64,000 nucleotides of DNA, taken from NCBI GenBank assembly GCA_003020985.1, contig PXRM01000015.1:1-64000 (forward strand). The letters are read 5' to 3'. This document shows, one piece after another, positions 42,611 to 51,279 of this stretch (positions are counted from its first letter, which is position 1; each line of letters begins with the position of its first letter). This stretch comes from Halobacteriales archaeon QS_4_70_19. GTDB taxonomy: Archaea > Halobacteriota > Halobacteria > Halobacteriales > Haloarculaceae. Below the pieces are notes generated by a model. It worked only from the letters and a program-made list of their open reading frames with translations, had not been told where the DNA came from and searched no databases. The position numbers and the translations under genes were made by a program.

Positions 42611-42693
42611 TACGGATTACGCTACGTCGTTTCCACATCGACCATCCGCACTCGGGCGGTCGTCGTGGGAAACAGGTAGCGTAATCCGTATGA
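42608..42693 (+). repeat. 86-bp quasi-palindromic element, copy 2
   Basis: TGATACGGATTACGCTACGT at the left, TAGCGTAATCCGTATGA at the right; the first TGA is the stop codon of the lipoprotein gene. Identical in length to copy 1 (18821-18906), in opposite orientation on the chromosome but in the same orientation relative to the gene whose stop it supplies. Five substitutions, no indels between copies. Confidence 0.85.
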
Positions 42694-42784
42694 GTCGCGG
42701 TCGAATCGCCGGGTCTCACCCCGCCGCCCGGCGTCGCTCACTGCTGTCGAACGTTTCATACCCCTTCCGGTTCCCGATGCGGGC

Positions 42785-43504
42785 ATGCAGGTCGAACTCC
42801 TCGATAGCACGCCGAACCCCGAGGAACTCGTCTGCCGCGCGGCCCGCGGCGACTACTCCTCGGACTGGGTCGGGAGCGACGTTCCGTTCGCCGAGGTGAT
42901 GGAACCCGTGGAGGGTGAGACCCTCGACGAGAAGAAGCAGACCCTGATGGACCACCTGATGCGGTCCGGGCACTGGGGCCCGTTCGAGCACCCCTCCGCG
43001 ACGTTCGCCGTCCGCGGGGTCAGCCGCTCATGCATGGCACAGATCACCCGGCACCGCCACGCCTCGTTCGACGTGATGAGCCTCCGGTACGTCGAGCTCT
43101 CCGACGACCAACCCCTCGACGAGCGGTTCACCTACCCGGAGACGTTCGAGTCCGACGAGGTCGTCTCCCGCGAGGGCGTCGAGGAGATCGAGACGTCGGC
43201 CGAGGAACGGACGGAACTGGCCGACGAGGTGTACGAGAAATGCATCGACGCCTACACCGATCTCGTCGAGGCCGGCGTCCCGAAGGAGGACGCGCGGATG
43301 CTGCTCCCCATCGGGACGAAGGTGAACATGACGTTCACGATGAACGCACGGGCGCTGATGCACCTGCTCAACATGCGGATGAAGGGGGACGCCCAGTGGG
43401 AGGTCCGCCACCTCTCGGAGCGGGTGCTGGAGGAGGCCAGGGAGTGGATGCCGTACACGTTCGACCGGTACGAAGAACGGCACCCGCAGCCGCTGTCGCC
43501 GTAG
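42785..43504 (+). CDS. thyX: Flavin-dependent thymidylate synthase
   Basis: 239 residues. The ThyX signature RHRHASFDVMSLRY (RHRx7S) is at 89-102, followed by PKEDARMLLPIGTKVNMTFT near 166 and MNARALMHLLNMRM near 184. It methylates dUMP with methylene-tetrahydrofolate and FAD, giving dTMP. The 86-bp element ends 92 bases before the ATG, so its presence may affect thyX transcription. Assignment is secure. Confidence 0.96.
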   Translation: MQVELLDSTPNPEELVCRAARGDYSSDWVGSDVPFAEVMEPVEGETLDEKKQTLMDHLMRSGHWGPFEHPSATFAVRGVSRSCMAQITRHRHASFDVMSLRYVELSDDQPLDERFTYPETFESDEVVSREGVEEIETSAEERTELADEVYEKCIDAYTDLVEAGVPKEDARMLLPIGTKVNMTFTMNARALMHLLNMRMKGDAQWEVRHLSERVLEEAREWMPYTFDRYEERHPQPLSP

Positions 43505-43511
43505 CGCGTCG

Positions 43512-43871
43512 TCACCCCCGCCACCGCCCGAGGATGTCGGCCTCGCTGGCCGCGAACGAGCCACAGACGCCGCCGAGCGTGCTCAGGACGAGGACGTAGG
43601 CGCCGAGAACGACGCCGCCGACGCCGAGGACAACGCCGAGCGGCTCCGGGAGAGTCCCCGAGATGGGCGCCGGGAACAGCGCGAACAGTCCGCTGGCGGC
43701 ACCTACGAGCAGGCAGAGTGTGACGGCACCTGCGCCCCCGCCGACGTTTGCGCCGGCCCTCGCGTCGCCGGCCCGGAGGTAGCCCGCGACCGCACCGCCC
43801 ACGACCGGCGCCAGCGGCAGGAAGAGGGTGACGAACGTAACGAGCCGCGAGCGCCGAGACGGGGGCTGCAC
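43512..43871 (-). CDS. Four-helix membrane protein (DUF5518-like)
   Basis: 119 residues from ATG 43871. Hydrophobic segments: LVTFVTLFLPLAPVVGGAVAG, VGGGAGAVTLCLLVGAASGL, GVVLGVGGVVLGAYVLVL, with a Gly/Ala-rich pattern as in haloarchaeal DUF5518 proteins. The usual N-terminal part is short; coding-like sequence MSGAQGTAEPATRREGRAAP lies upstream in another frame from 43919, so the true N-terminus is uncertain. Function unknown. Convergent with thyX, separated by 7 bases. Confidence 0.6.
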   Translation of the reverse strand: MQPPSRRSRLVTFVTLFLPLAPVVGGAVAGYLRAGDARAGANVGGGAGAVTLCLLVGAASGLFALFPAPISGTLPEPLGVVLGVGGVVLGAYVLVLSTLGGVCGSFAASEADILGRWRG

Positions 43872-44009
43872 GCCCCTCGCGCCGGGTCGCTGGCTCGGCC
43901 GTCCCCTGCGCCCCGCTCATGCGCGCGGGTAGCGACGCCCGGGGCAAGAAGCTCCCGGCACGGGGCTCCCGGCGGGGGATTAAGGTGGTTCGCCCCCGGA
44001 GACGGGCGC

Positions 44010-47000
44010 ATGGCAACCGAGGAGTCGGACCCCGCCGCGGACCCGCGGGCCGACTACGACTACGTCGGCGGCGCGGTGGACGACGCGCACGCCGACCTCG
44101 TGGCGGGACTCCGTGACAGGGTGGCGGGGGAGATACGGTTTGACGAGTTCACGCGCTCGCTGTACGCGACCGACGCCTCGGCGTACGAGGTGACGCCGGT
44201 GGGCGTCGTCGTGCCCCGCGACACGGACGACGTGGCGGCGACGGTGTCGTTCTGCGCCGAGCAGGGGGTACCGGTGCTGCCCCGCGGCGGCGGCACCTCG
44301 CTGGCGGGCCAGTCGGTCAACGAGGCTGTCGTACTGGACTTCACGGCGGCGATGGACGCCGTCGTCAACGTGGACCCCGGGGGGCGGACGGCCACCGCGC
44401 AGCCGGGCTGTCTCCTGGGCGACCTGAACACCAGGGTCGCCGAGCACGGCCTGAAGTTCGCGCCCGACCCGGCCTGGGGGGACAAGTCGGCGATCGGCGG
44501 CGCCGTCGGGAACAACTCCACGGGCGCCCACTCGCTCCAGTACGGGAAGACCGACGCCTACGTGGAGTCCTGCGAGGTGGTGCTGGCCGACGGGCGTGTC
44601 GAGCGGTTCGGCGAGGTCACGGTCGGGGAGCTCCGCCGGTGGGCCGAGAGCGACTCGTCGGTCCGGGCCCGGATCGCGAGTCGCGTCCTCGACCTGCTGG
44701 AGACGGAGGCGGACGCCATCGACGAGGCGTTCCCGGACCTCAAACGGAACGTGTCCGGCTACAACCTCGACGCGCTCGTCGCGGACGCCTACGCCGGGCT
44801 GGACCGCGAGCCCGCCGACTGCGGCCCGCTCCCGGACGACGCAACGGTGAACCTCGCGACGCTGCTCTGTGGCTCGGAGGGGACCCTGGCGGTCGTGACG
44901 GAGGTGACGGTCGCGCTGGAGCCGGTCCCCGAGTCGAAGTCGGTCGCGCTGCTCGGGTACGACGACCTCGTGACCGCGATGGAGGACGTGACGCCCGTCC
45001 TGGAGCACGACCCCGCGGCGGTGGAGGTGCTGGACGACGTGCTGCTGGACCTCGCGCGGGACACGACGGAGTTCGGGGACCTGGTGTGCGACCTGGCGCC
45101 CGTCGGGACCGGCGCCGTCCTGCTGGTCGAGTTCTACGCCGAGAGCGACGACGACGGCCGCGAGAAGGTGGCCGGCTTGCTGACCGACCGGGCGCGCCAT
45201 CTCGACGCCGGGCGCGGGGACGACGCGTCCGGGGCCGTCGACGCGGCGCCGGAGGCGCCGGCACGGGCCACGTTCGCCCGCGAGGCCCACGACGACGACG
45301 CCCGGGCGCGTTTCTGGAAGCTCCGCAAGTCCGGCCTGCCCATCCTGCTCGGTCGGACGAGCGACGCGAAGCACATCTCCTTCGTCGAGGACTGTGCCGT
45401 TCCGCCCGCGCGCCTGCCGGAGTACGTCGCTGACTTCCGCGAGGTGCTGGAAGCCCACGACACGTACGCCTCGTTCTACGCCCACGCCGGCCCCGGCTGC
45501 CTGCACGTCCGGCCGCTGGTGAACACGAAGACCGTCGAGGGCGTCGACCGGATGCAGTCCATCGCCGACGAGGTGACCGACCTCGTCGTCGGGTACGGCG
45601 GGTCCGTCTCCGGCGAGCACGGCGACGGCCGCGCCCGGAGCGGCTGGAACCGGAAGCTGTACGGCGACGAGGTGTTCGGCGTCTTCCGCGACCTGAAGGG
45701 GGCGTTCGACCCGGACGGCCTCCTCAACCCGGGGCAGGTCTGTGGGGACGTGGACGTGACCGAGAACCTCCGGTTCTCGCCGGACTACGAGTTCGACGAC
45801 GACTTCGAGACCACCCTGGAGTGGGAGAACGAGAACGGGTTCCAGGGGATGGTCGAGCTCTGTCACGGCTGCGGGGGCTGTCGCGGCCCCCAGGAGACGA
45901 CCGGCGGCGTGATGTGCCCCACCTACCGCGCGGCCGACGAGGAGATCCAGTCCACCCGCGGGCGGGCCAACTCCCTCCGGCGGCTCATGTCGGGGCAGCT
46001 CGACGCCGAGGCCGACGACGAGTTCCTCTCGGAGGTGCTCGACCTCTGCGTGGGCTGCAAGGGCTGTGCGCGGGACTGCCCGTCGCAGGTCGACATGGCG
46101 AAACTGAAGGCCGAGGTCGAGCACGCCGTGTACGAGAACGGCGAGGGGCCCTCGTTGCGCGACCGGCTGTTCGCGAACGTGTTCGGCCTCTCCGCCCGGG
46201 GGTCGCGGCTAGCGCCACTGGTGAACCTGCTCGGGTCGCTCCCGGGGAGCGGCTGGCTGGCCGAGAAGACGCTCGGTATCGCCCGGGAGCGCGACCTCCC
46301 CGCCTTCGCCAGCGAGTCGTTCGTCGACTGGTTCGAGACCCACGAGCCCGCCGTCCCCGCCGACGCCGCCGCCCACCGGGTCGTCCTCCTGCCGGACCCG
46401 TACTCGACCTACGTCACGCCGGCGGTGGCCCGCGCCGCGGTGCGGGTGCTGGAGGCCGCGGGCGTCCACGTCGACGTCGCCGAGCCGCTGCCCTCCGGCC
46501 GCGCGGCGCACTCGAAGGGGTTCCTCGACACGAGCCGCGAGCGGGCTCGCGACGTCGTGGCCGAACTGTCGCCCTACGTCGAGGACGGCTGGGACGTGGT
46601 CGTCGTCGAACCCACGGACGCCGTGATGGTCCAGTCGGACTACGGCGACCTGCTGTCGGGCACTGCCGTCGACCTGGTCCGGGAGTACACCCACGGCGTC
46701 TGCGAGTACCTCGACCGCCACGACCTCGACCGGGACCTGGCGTTCGACGTGGAGCGCGCGGTCGGGGAGCGCGGCGACGGCCGTCACGGGCCCGTCGCCT
46801 CGTCGCTGGCGTACCACGGCCACTGCCACCAGAAGGCGACGAAGAAGGACCACCACGCCGTCGGCGTGCTCCGCCGGGCCGGGTTCGCGGTGGACCCGCT
46901 GGACTCGACCTGCTGCGGGATGGCCGGCTCCTTCGGCTACGAGGCGGAGCACTACTCGATGAGCAAGGCCGTCGCGAGCATCCTCTTCGACCAGGTCGAG

Positions 47001-47126
47001 ACGAGCCCCGCCGAGACGGTCGTGGCCCCCGGCGCCTCCTGCCGGACGCAGCTCGACGACTGGGAGGGACTGGACGAGCGGCCGCCGCACCCGGTCGAGG
47101 TGCTCGCCGCTGCGCTCGCGGAATAG
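44010..47126 (+). CDS. Fused FAD-linked oxidase and Fe-S (CCG-domain) dehydrogenase, YdiJ-like
   Basis: 1038 residues, the length of YdiJ-type fusions. N-terminal FAD_binding_4 (PRGGGTSLAGQSVNEAVVL near 91, IGGAVGNNSTGAHSLQYGKTD near 163), FAD-oxidase C domain (AHAGPGCLHVRPLV, GSVSGEHGDGRARSGWNRKL near 530-550), then two 4Fe-4S motifs, CHGCGGCRGP near 618 and CVGCKGCARDCP near 680, and CCG domains. The second CCG is intact (CCGMAGSFG near 968), the first reads PSGRAAHSKGFLD near 829 where a Cys pair is usual. Family members oxidise D-lactate, glycolate or D-2-hydroxyglutarate at the membrane side. The substrate is not determined. Confidence 0.9.
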   Translation: MATEESDPAADPRADYDYVGGAVDDAHADLVAGLRDRVAGEIRFDEFTRSLYATDASAYEVTPVGVVVPRDTDDVAATVSFCAEQGVPVLPRGGGTSLAGQSVNEAVVLDFTAAMDAVVNVDPGGRTATAQPGCLLGDLNTRVAEHGLKFAPDPAWGDKSAIGGAVGNNSTGAHSLQYGKTDAYVESCEVVLADGRVERFGEVTVGELRRWAESDSSVRARIASRVLDLLETEADAIDEAFPDLKRNVSGYNLDALVADAYAGLDREPADCGPLPDDATVNLATLLCGSEGTLAVVTEVTVALEPVPESKSVALLGYDDLVTAMEDVTPVLEHDPAAVEVLDDVLLDLARDTTEFGDLVCDLAPVGTGAVLLVEFYAESDDDGREKVAGLLTDRARHLDAGRGDDASGAVDAAPEAPARATFAREAHDDDARARFWKLRKSGLPILLGRTSDAKHISFVEDCAVPPARLPEYVADFREVLEAHDTYASFYAHAGPGCLHVRPLVNTKTVEGVDRMQSIADEVTDLVVGYGGSVSGEHGDGRARSGWNRKLYGDEVFGVFRDLKGAFDPDGLLNPGQVCGDVDVTENLRFSPDYEFDDDFETTLEWENENGFQGMVELCHGCGGCRGPQETTGGVMCPTYRAADEEIQSTRGRANSLRRLMSGQLDAEADDEFLSEVLDLCVGCKGCARDCPSQVDMAKLKAEVEHAVYENGEGPSLRDRLFANVFGLSARGSRLAPLVNLLGSLPGSGWLAEKTLGIARERDLPAFASESFVDWFETHEPAVPADAAAHRVVLLPDPYSTYVTPAVARAAVRVLEAAGVHVDVAEPLPSGRAAHSKGFLDTSRERARDVVAELSPYVEDGWDVVVVEPTDAVMVQSDYGDLLSGTAVDLVREYTHGVCEYLDRHDLDRDLAFDVERAVGERGDGRHGPVASSLAYHGHCHQKATKKDHHAVGVLRRAGFAVDPLDSTCCGMAGSFGYEAEHYSMSKAVASILFDQVETSPAETVVAPGASCRTQLDDWEGLDERPPHPVEVLAAALAE

Positions 47127-47323
47127 AGGCAGGACTGACTGCAGAGTCTCGGTAAATCTCGTCAAAAAGCATTGTTCCGTATATTTACGGAGCATGTTCT
47201 CATTATACCGTGAGTTTCCACGTAACGTCCGTCACTCACCCCGCGCAGTGCCACCCGGGCACCCGCGTCGGTTCCCGTTTCCGCATCACCTATGCCGGAC
47301 CACGCTGAACGCGCCGCCGTCCG

Positions 47324-47989
47324 ATGACACAGGCCCTCGGTCCCCTCGCCCGGACGCTGGCACTGCCCTACTACGAGGACGCACTGCCGGCCCACGACCG
47401 CTTCCACGCGAGACGGGTCCGCGACGTGGCCCTCCGGCTGGCCGAGGAGTGCGAGGCTCCCGTCGACACCGACGTGCTCGCCGCGGCGGCCTGGTTGCAC
47501 GACATCGGTCGGCCCCGGGAACGGACAGGGGCCGTCGACGACCACGACGCGTGGGGTGCCGCGGAAGCGGCGACCCTGCTGGAGGCAGAGGGGGTGGCGA
47601 CCGACCGTGCCGAGGCGGTCGCACGCTGCATCGAGAGCCACAGCATCCGCGCCAGTTCGCCGGAGCCGGCAACCGTCGAGGCGGAACTGCTGTTCGACGC
47701 GGACAAACTGGACGCCGCCGGCGCACGGGGCATCGTCCGCCTGGCCTGCATCGTGGGCGAGCGGTCGGGGCGGACGGGCGAGCGGTACGCCGTCATCGAC
47801 GACCCGTCCGTCTCCGACCTCGAACCGCCCGCCGACCCGGACATCGCGCTCCTCCGGGAGTGGGCCGCCGAACGACTGGCCCTGCTGTACACGGAGCCCG
47901 GGCGCCGGCTCGGGGCGTCGCGGCGGGAGTTCGTGGACGAGTTCTTCCACCGGTTCGACCGCGAACTGGGGCGCGATGGCGAGGTCTGA
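47324..47989 (+). CDS. HD-domain metal-dependent phosphohydrolase
   Basis: 221 residues from ATG 47324. HD motif set: H in PAHDRFHARRVRDVAL near 23, the HD pair in AAAWLHDIGRPRERTG near 57, H in ARCIESHSIRA near 108, and D in FDADKLDAAGARG near 130. This is the usual pattern of small HD hydrolases acting on nucleotides or phosphates. The C-terminal helix LLREWAAERLALLYT is amphipathic. It is monocistronic. The 197-bp upstream gap holds TCCGTATATTTACGGA (47175-47190), an AT-centred palindrome of unknown role. Confidence 0.9.
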   Translation: MTQALGPLARTLALPYYEDALPAHDRFHARRVRDVALRLAEECEAPVDTDVLAAAAWLHDIGRPRERTGAVDDHDAWGAAEAATLLEAEGVATDRAEAVARCIESHSIRASSPEPATVEAELLFDADKLDAAGARGIVRLACIVGERSGRTGERYAVIDDPSVSDLEPPADPDIALLREWAAERLALLYTEPGRRLGASRREFVDEFFHRFDRELGRDGEV

Positions 47990-48016
47990 GCGTGCGGCTC
48001 GGGCAGTCCGGGGCCC

Positions 48017-48802
48017 CTACTCCTCCGCGCCCGTCGCGGCCTCCAGTACGCGTTCGACGTAGAACTCCTGCAGCCCGTCGTCGGGCACGTCCAGGTCCTC
48101 CCGCCGGGCGTCGAGCAGGACCTGCCCGTCGTAGACGACGGTCAGGTGGTCCACGCGGTCGGCGAACTGGCCGAGGTTGTGGGTCGAGACCACCACGCCG
48201 TGCCCGGCGTCGCGGTAGTCGCCGAGGAGATCCAGCAGCCGGAGTTTCGTCACGTCGTCGAGATCGCCCAGCGGCTCGTCGAGCAGGAGGTAGACCGGCG
48301 CCTTCTGGAGGGCGAGCGCGAGGTCGAGCTTCCGGCTGTACCCGCCGGACAGCTCCCCGGCGATGCGGTCGCGGACCACGTCCAGCCCGAGGCGGTCCAG
48401 CACCGTCGCGGCCCAGTCCCCGTCGACGGCTGCGAGGGCGCCGAACACCTCCAGGTTGTCCGCGACGGTCAGCTGGTCGTAGTGGGAGGGCCGCTGGAAC
48501 GCCGTCCCCAGCCGGACGTCCGGCACGACCACCTCGCCGGCGGACGGCTCGACCAGCCCGAGGAGCGTCCGCAGGAGTGTGGTCTTCCCGGAACCGTTCG
48601 GCCCGACGAGACAGTGGAAGGTCCCCGGTTCGACCGTCACGTCCACCCCGTCGAGCGCCATCACGGTACCGTAGCGCTTGCGGAGTCCCGTCACGCGGAT
48701 GGGGTCGACGCTCGCGGGGTCGACGCGGGGCACGTCGAGTGCCCGCTCGTCGCGGTCGCTCGCGTCGGTGGCCTCCGTCGACGTCGACGTGTTCCCGGTC
48801 AT
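48017..48802 (-). CDS. ABC transporter ATP-binding protein
   Basis: 261 residues from ATG 48802, one base after the permease stop. Walker A CLVGPNGSGKTTLLRTLLG near 82, signature ELSGGYSRKLDLALALQK near 160, Walker B VYLLLDEPLGDLDDVTK near 180, and switch His VSTHNLGQF near 215. The first 40 residues are a Ser/Thr/Asp-rich extension. It is the last gene of a three-gene operon (secreted protein, permease, ATPase), giving an ABC-2 type exporter whose load is unknown. Confidence 0.93.
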   Translation of the reverse strand: MTGNTSTSTEATDASDRDERALDVPRVDPASVDPIRVTGLRKRYGTVMALDGVDVTVEPGTFHCLVGPNGSGKTTLLRTLLGLVEPSAGEVVVPDVRLGTAFQRPSHYDQLTVADNLEVFGALAAVDGDWAATVLDRLGLDVVRDRIAGELSGGYSRKLDLALALQKAPVYLLLDEPLGDLDDVTKLRLLDLLGDYRDAGHGVVVSTHNLGQFADRVDHLTVVYDGQVLLDARREDLDVPDDGLQEFYVERVLEAATGAEE

Positions 48803-48803
48803 C

Positions 48804-49871
48804 TCAGGTCCCCCGCTCGTAGGCAAGCATCGATAGTTTCAGCGGTACGAGCATCGCGAGAGCGAAGAGGGCGACGCCGCCGAGCCACGTGGCGAACTCC
48901 GCGGCGGGGATGTCCCGGAGTGTGGACCCCCGGACGGTCAGCATCGCGTAGTGGGTCGGCACCCGGCGGATGATGTCGCGCCGGAGCGGCGAGAAGAAGC
49001 CGACAGGGTAGACGAGCCCCGAGAACCCGAGGAAGGCGAAGAGGACGAGCACGTTGAACAGCCGGCCGGTCGTCCCGAAGCCGGACGCGAACGTGACGGC
49101 CGTCGCGATGGCGCCGCAGGCGAGGAAGGTGAGACCGTAGCCGAGGACGGCGCCGGGGGCGAGCAGGTTCACGTCGTAGCCCAGCGCCACCCCGACGCCG
49201 TGGAAGACGAGTAGCGGCACGGCCAGCAACCCGGTAAAGAAGGCGAGCTTGCCGGCGATGACGGTGTCGAGCGAGGTCTCGACGCGCAGGCGGTCGAGGA
49301 CGGCCTCCTCGCGGGCGAGGTTGTACGGCAGGTAGGCGAACGCGAACGTGAGGACGATGATCATCAGGAACGTCGGAAGGAGGTACGACGAGAGCTTGCG
49401 CTCGTCGCCGCGGACCTCGCGCTGGACGACGACGCGCGTGTCCAGTTGCCGGTTCATCGTCCGGGCGACGATGCTGACGAGCGCGCCCGACGGCTCGCGG
49501 TACGGCGTCACGTCGCCGTCGATGGTGACGGTCATGTTCACCCGCTCGACGTCCGGGTCGTCGAGGTCCGGCGGGACGCTGACGACGGCGTAGACGGACT
49601 CGCGTTCGAGGTCGCGCATCGCCGCGGCCTCCGACTCGTACTCGACGGGCTTCGAGAACAGGCGGAAGGAGGCCGCGACCACGTCGTACTCCTCCTCGGA
49701 GACGTCCTCGCCGGCGACGACGGCGACGGGGGCGTCCTTCGGGAGGACGTGCTGGAAGAAGACGGAGGCGCCGGCGAAGGCAGCCGGCAGCAGCACGAGC
49801 ACGAACAGCAGCGCCACGACGCGGTGGCGGCTCCAGCGCAGTTCCTTCCCGAGGATGGTGCGCAGGCTCAT
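48804..49871 (-). CDS. ABC-2 type transporter permease
   Basis: 355 residues from ATG 49871. MSLRTILGKELRWSRHRVVALLFVLVL begins with the cytoplasmic cap and helix 1; a large extracellular domain follows (residues 45-165, ending VVQREVRGDERKLSSYLLP), then five helices from LLPTFLMIIVLTFAFAYLPY to LGGVALFALAMLVP. The motif NLAREEAVLDRLRVETS between helices 2 and 3 is typical of ABC-2 exporters. Start overlaps the upstream stop by the ATGA arrangement, so translation is coupled to the secreted partner. Confidence 0.9.
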   Translation of the reverse strand: MSLRTILGKELRWSRHRVVALLFVLVLLPAAFAGASVFFQHVLPKDAPVAVVAGEDVSEEEYDVVAASFRLFSKPVEYESEAAAMRDLERESVYAVVSVPPDLDDPDVERVNMTVTIDGDVTPYREPSGALVSIVARTMNRQLDTRVVVQREVRGDERKLSSYLLPTFLMIIVLTFAFAYLPYNLAREEAVLDRLRVETSLDTVIAGKLAFFTGLLAVPLLVFHGVGVALGYDVNLLAPGAVLGYGLTFLACGAIATAVTFASGFGTTGRLFNVLVLFAFLGFSGLVYPVGFFSPLRRDIIRRVPTHYAMLTVRGSTLRDIPAAEFATWLGGVALFALAMLVPLKLSMLAYERGT

Positions 49872-51106
49872 ACTGGGTCCCGGACGGCCGACCCGCTGGC
49901 TGTCACCGGTCCCCCTGCCCCCGGGCCCCCGTGGCCCCGTCGCTTCACCTCCTCCCGACCTGGCGGCGCGAGCGACTCCGCCTCGGGCTGGTTCTGGAAC
50001 AGCCCCCGGACGAGCACCCGGAGCCCCCCTGGCGAGGACTCGTAGTCCGCGACGACGGTTCGACCCATCACGTCGAACGATGTCTCCCGGAGCTCGGCCT
50101 TCAGCCTGGCGTTCGACGACTGGAACAGGTAGAACGAGCGCCCGGCCTCGAGGACGTTGCGGACGTCGTCGGCGCTGTCCGCGTCCTCGACGGTGATGCG
50201 GATGCGGACGCGGATGTCCGGGGACTCGGCCGCGTCGGGTGCCCCGTCGTCGGTCGGCGTCGTCGCCGCGGCGGTCGGAACGGTCCCTCCGGGGGTCCCG
50301 GCGGCTCCGGTCCGGTTGCGCGTGTAGCTGGACCCGACCCACTCGACCGTTCGCACGGCCGACCCGACGAACGCGTAGTCGGGGACCGTCTCCGGGCGGA
50401 ACCGGTACGCGAACCGGACGTACCCCTCGTCGGTGTCGCTGTAGCGGCGCCGGAGTTCGCCGTCGAGCGTGTCGGCCTCGGCCTCCGGGTCGCGGCGGTC
50501 CGCGGCCACCGTCACGGCGTCCGCGACGGCGCTGGCGTTACCGATGGCGAGCAGGTGGGGGCCGGGGCGGGGGACCGGCCCACCCCTGGTCCCGTCGTCC
50601 AGGACGGCGACCGCCGGGCCCGACTCCGAACGGTAGACCGTGTAGCCGTCTCGGTCGTCCCGGGTGAACGTGGTGTCACGGCGTTCCTGGAGTGCGTCGA
50701 CGGCGGCCTCGGCGGTCCAGTTCGCCGCGACCAGCCGGGCGCCGTACGGCGAGTCGCTCCGGCCGAAGTAGGTGACGTGGCTGGCGTTCGTCGGGTCGAG
50801 GTTCGCGTTCGCGGGTGGGGAGAGGACCAGTGACCGGAGGAACGGCGGGCCGCTGTAGAACTCCACACGGCTCTGGAAGCCGAGCGAGGCCCGGGTCCCG
50901 TTCGCCACGGCCGGGTCCGACCGGTACTCCGTCGCGTTCAGCGTCCCGACGTAGTCGACGTCGCTCGGCACGTTCGCGGTCGGCTCGTACGGCGGGAGGG
51001 GGTCCGGCTCGGACTCGTCGATGAGGTACAGCGCCCCGCCGCCGAGCGCCCCCAGCAGGAGGGCGACGGTGCCCGCGACCGCGAGCGCTTGCCGGTCCGG
51101 GCTCAC
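49868..51106 (-). CDS. Membrane-anchored extracellular protein of the ABC-2 operon
   Basis: 412 residues from GTG 51106. One N-terminal helix (ALAVAGTVALLLGALGGGAL) anchors it; the rest is extracellular and Asn/Thr-rich. It shares the layout of the tandem lipoproteins at 39226-42610: a first half with SHVTYFGRSDSPYG and RDGYTVYRSESGPAVAVLDD, then a Pro/Thr linker (AAATTPTDDGAPDAAESP near 290-310), then DIRVRIRITVEDADSADDVR, matching VVVRLYYESEDVVSD. A Lys/Arg/His/Gly tail ends it. Its gene leads the operon and overlaps the permease start, suggesting an accessory or cargo role. Family has no known function. Confidence 0.75.
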   Translation of the reverse strand: MSPDRQALAVAGTVALLLGALGGGALYLIDESEPDPLPPYEPTANVPSDVDYVGTLNATEYRSDPAVANGTRASLGFQSRVEFYSGPPFLRSLVLSPPANANLDPTNASHVTYFGRSDSPYGARLVAANWTAEAAVDALQERRDTTFTRDDRDGYTVYRSESGPAVAVLDDGTRGGPVPRPGPHLLAIGNASAVADAVTVAADRRDPEAEADTLDGELRRRYSDTDEGYVRFAYRFRPETVPDYAFVGSAVRTVEWVGSSYTRNRTGAAGTPGGTVPTAAATTPTDDGAPDAAESPDIRVRIRITVEDADSADDVRNVLEAGRSFYLFQSSNARLKAELRETSFDVMGRTVVADYESSPGGLRVLVRGLFQNQPEAESLAPPGREEVKRRGHGGPGAGGPVTASGSAVRDPV

Positions 51107-51267
51107 GCCGGCTCACTCCGTTGGGGGTGCGAGGGAGGGGAGGGGGTCGTGGCGGGTGGGGGACCTGCCATGCCCGGGCGGTCGGCGGGTTGTGATTTAT
51201 GCCTGTCGCCGGCGCCCGCAGGACAGTCCCGGTCGGCGAACACGACACCGATATGACGGTCCCCGCT

Positions 51268-51275
51268 GGAGGTGA
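51268..51275 (+). promoter_or_regulatory. Perfect Shine-Dalgarno of the HAD gene
   Basis: GGAGGTGA at 51268-51275, complementary to the archaeal 16S 3' end, four bases before ATG 51280. It decides that start over ATG 51199 and 51253. AT-rich GATTTATGC at 51192-51200 could be the promoter, leaving a leader of about 55 bases, unlike the leaderless neighbours. Confidence 0.8.
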
Positions 51276-51279
51276 CGGT

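Noticed and set aside
43980-46124. 714-codon minus-strand frame opposite the FAD/Fe-S gene
   Set aside because: Antisense artefact of a gene with complete motifs.
47175-47190. Palindrome TCCGTATATTTACGGA as a promoter operator of the HD gene
   Set aside because: It lies about 140 bases before the ATG, too far for the expected leaderless promoter; kept only as a note.
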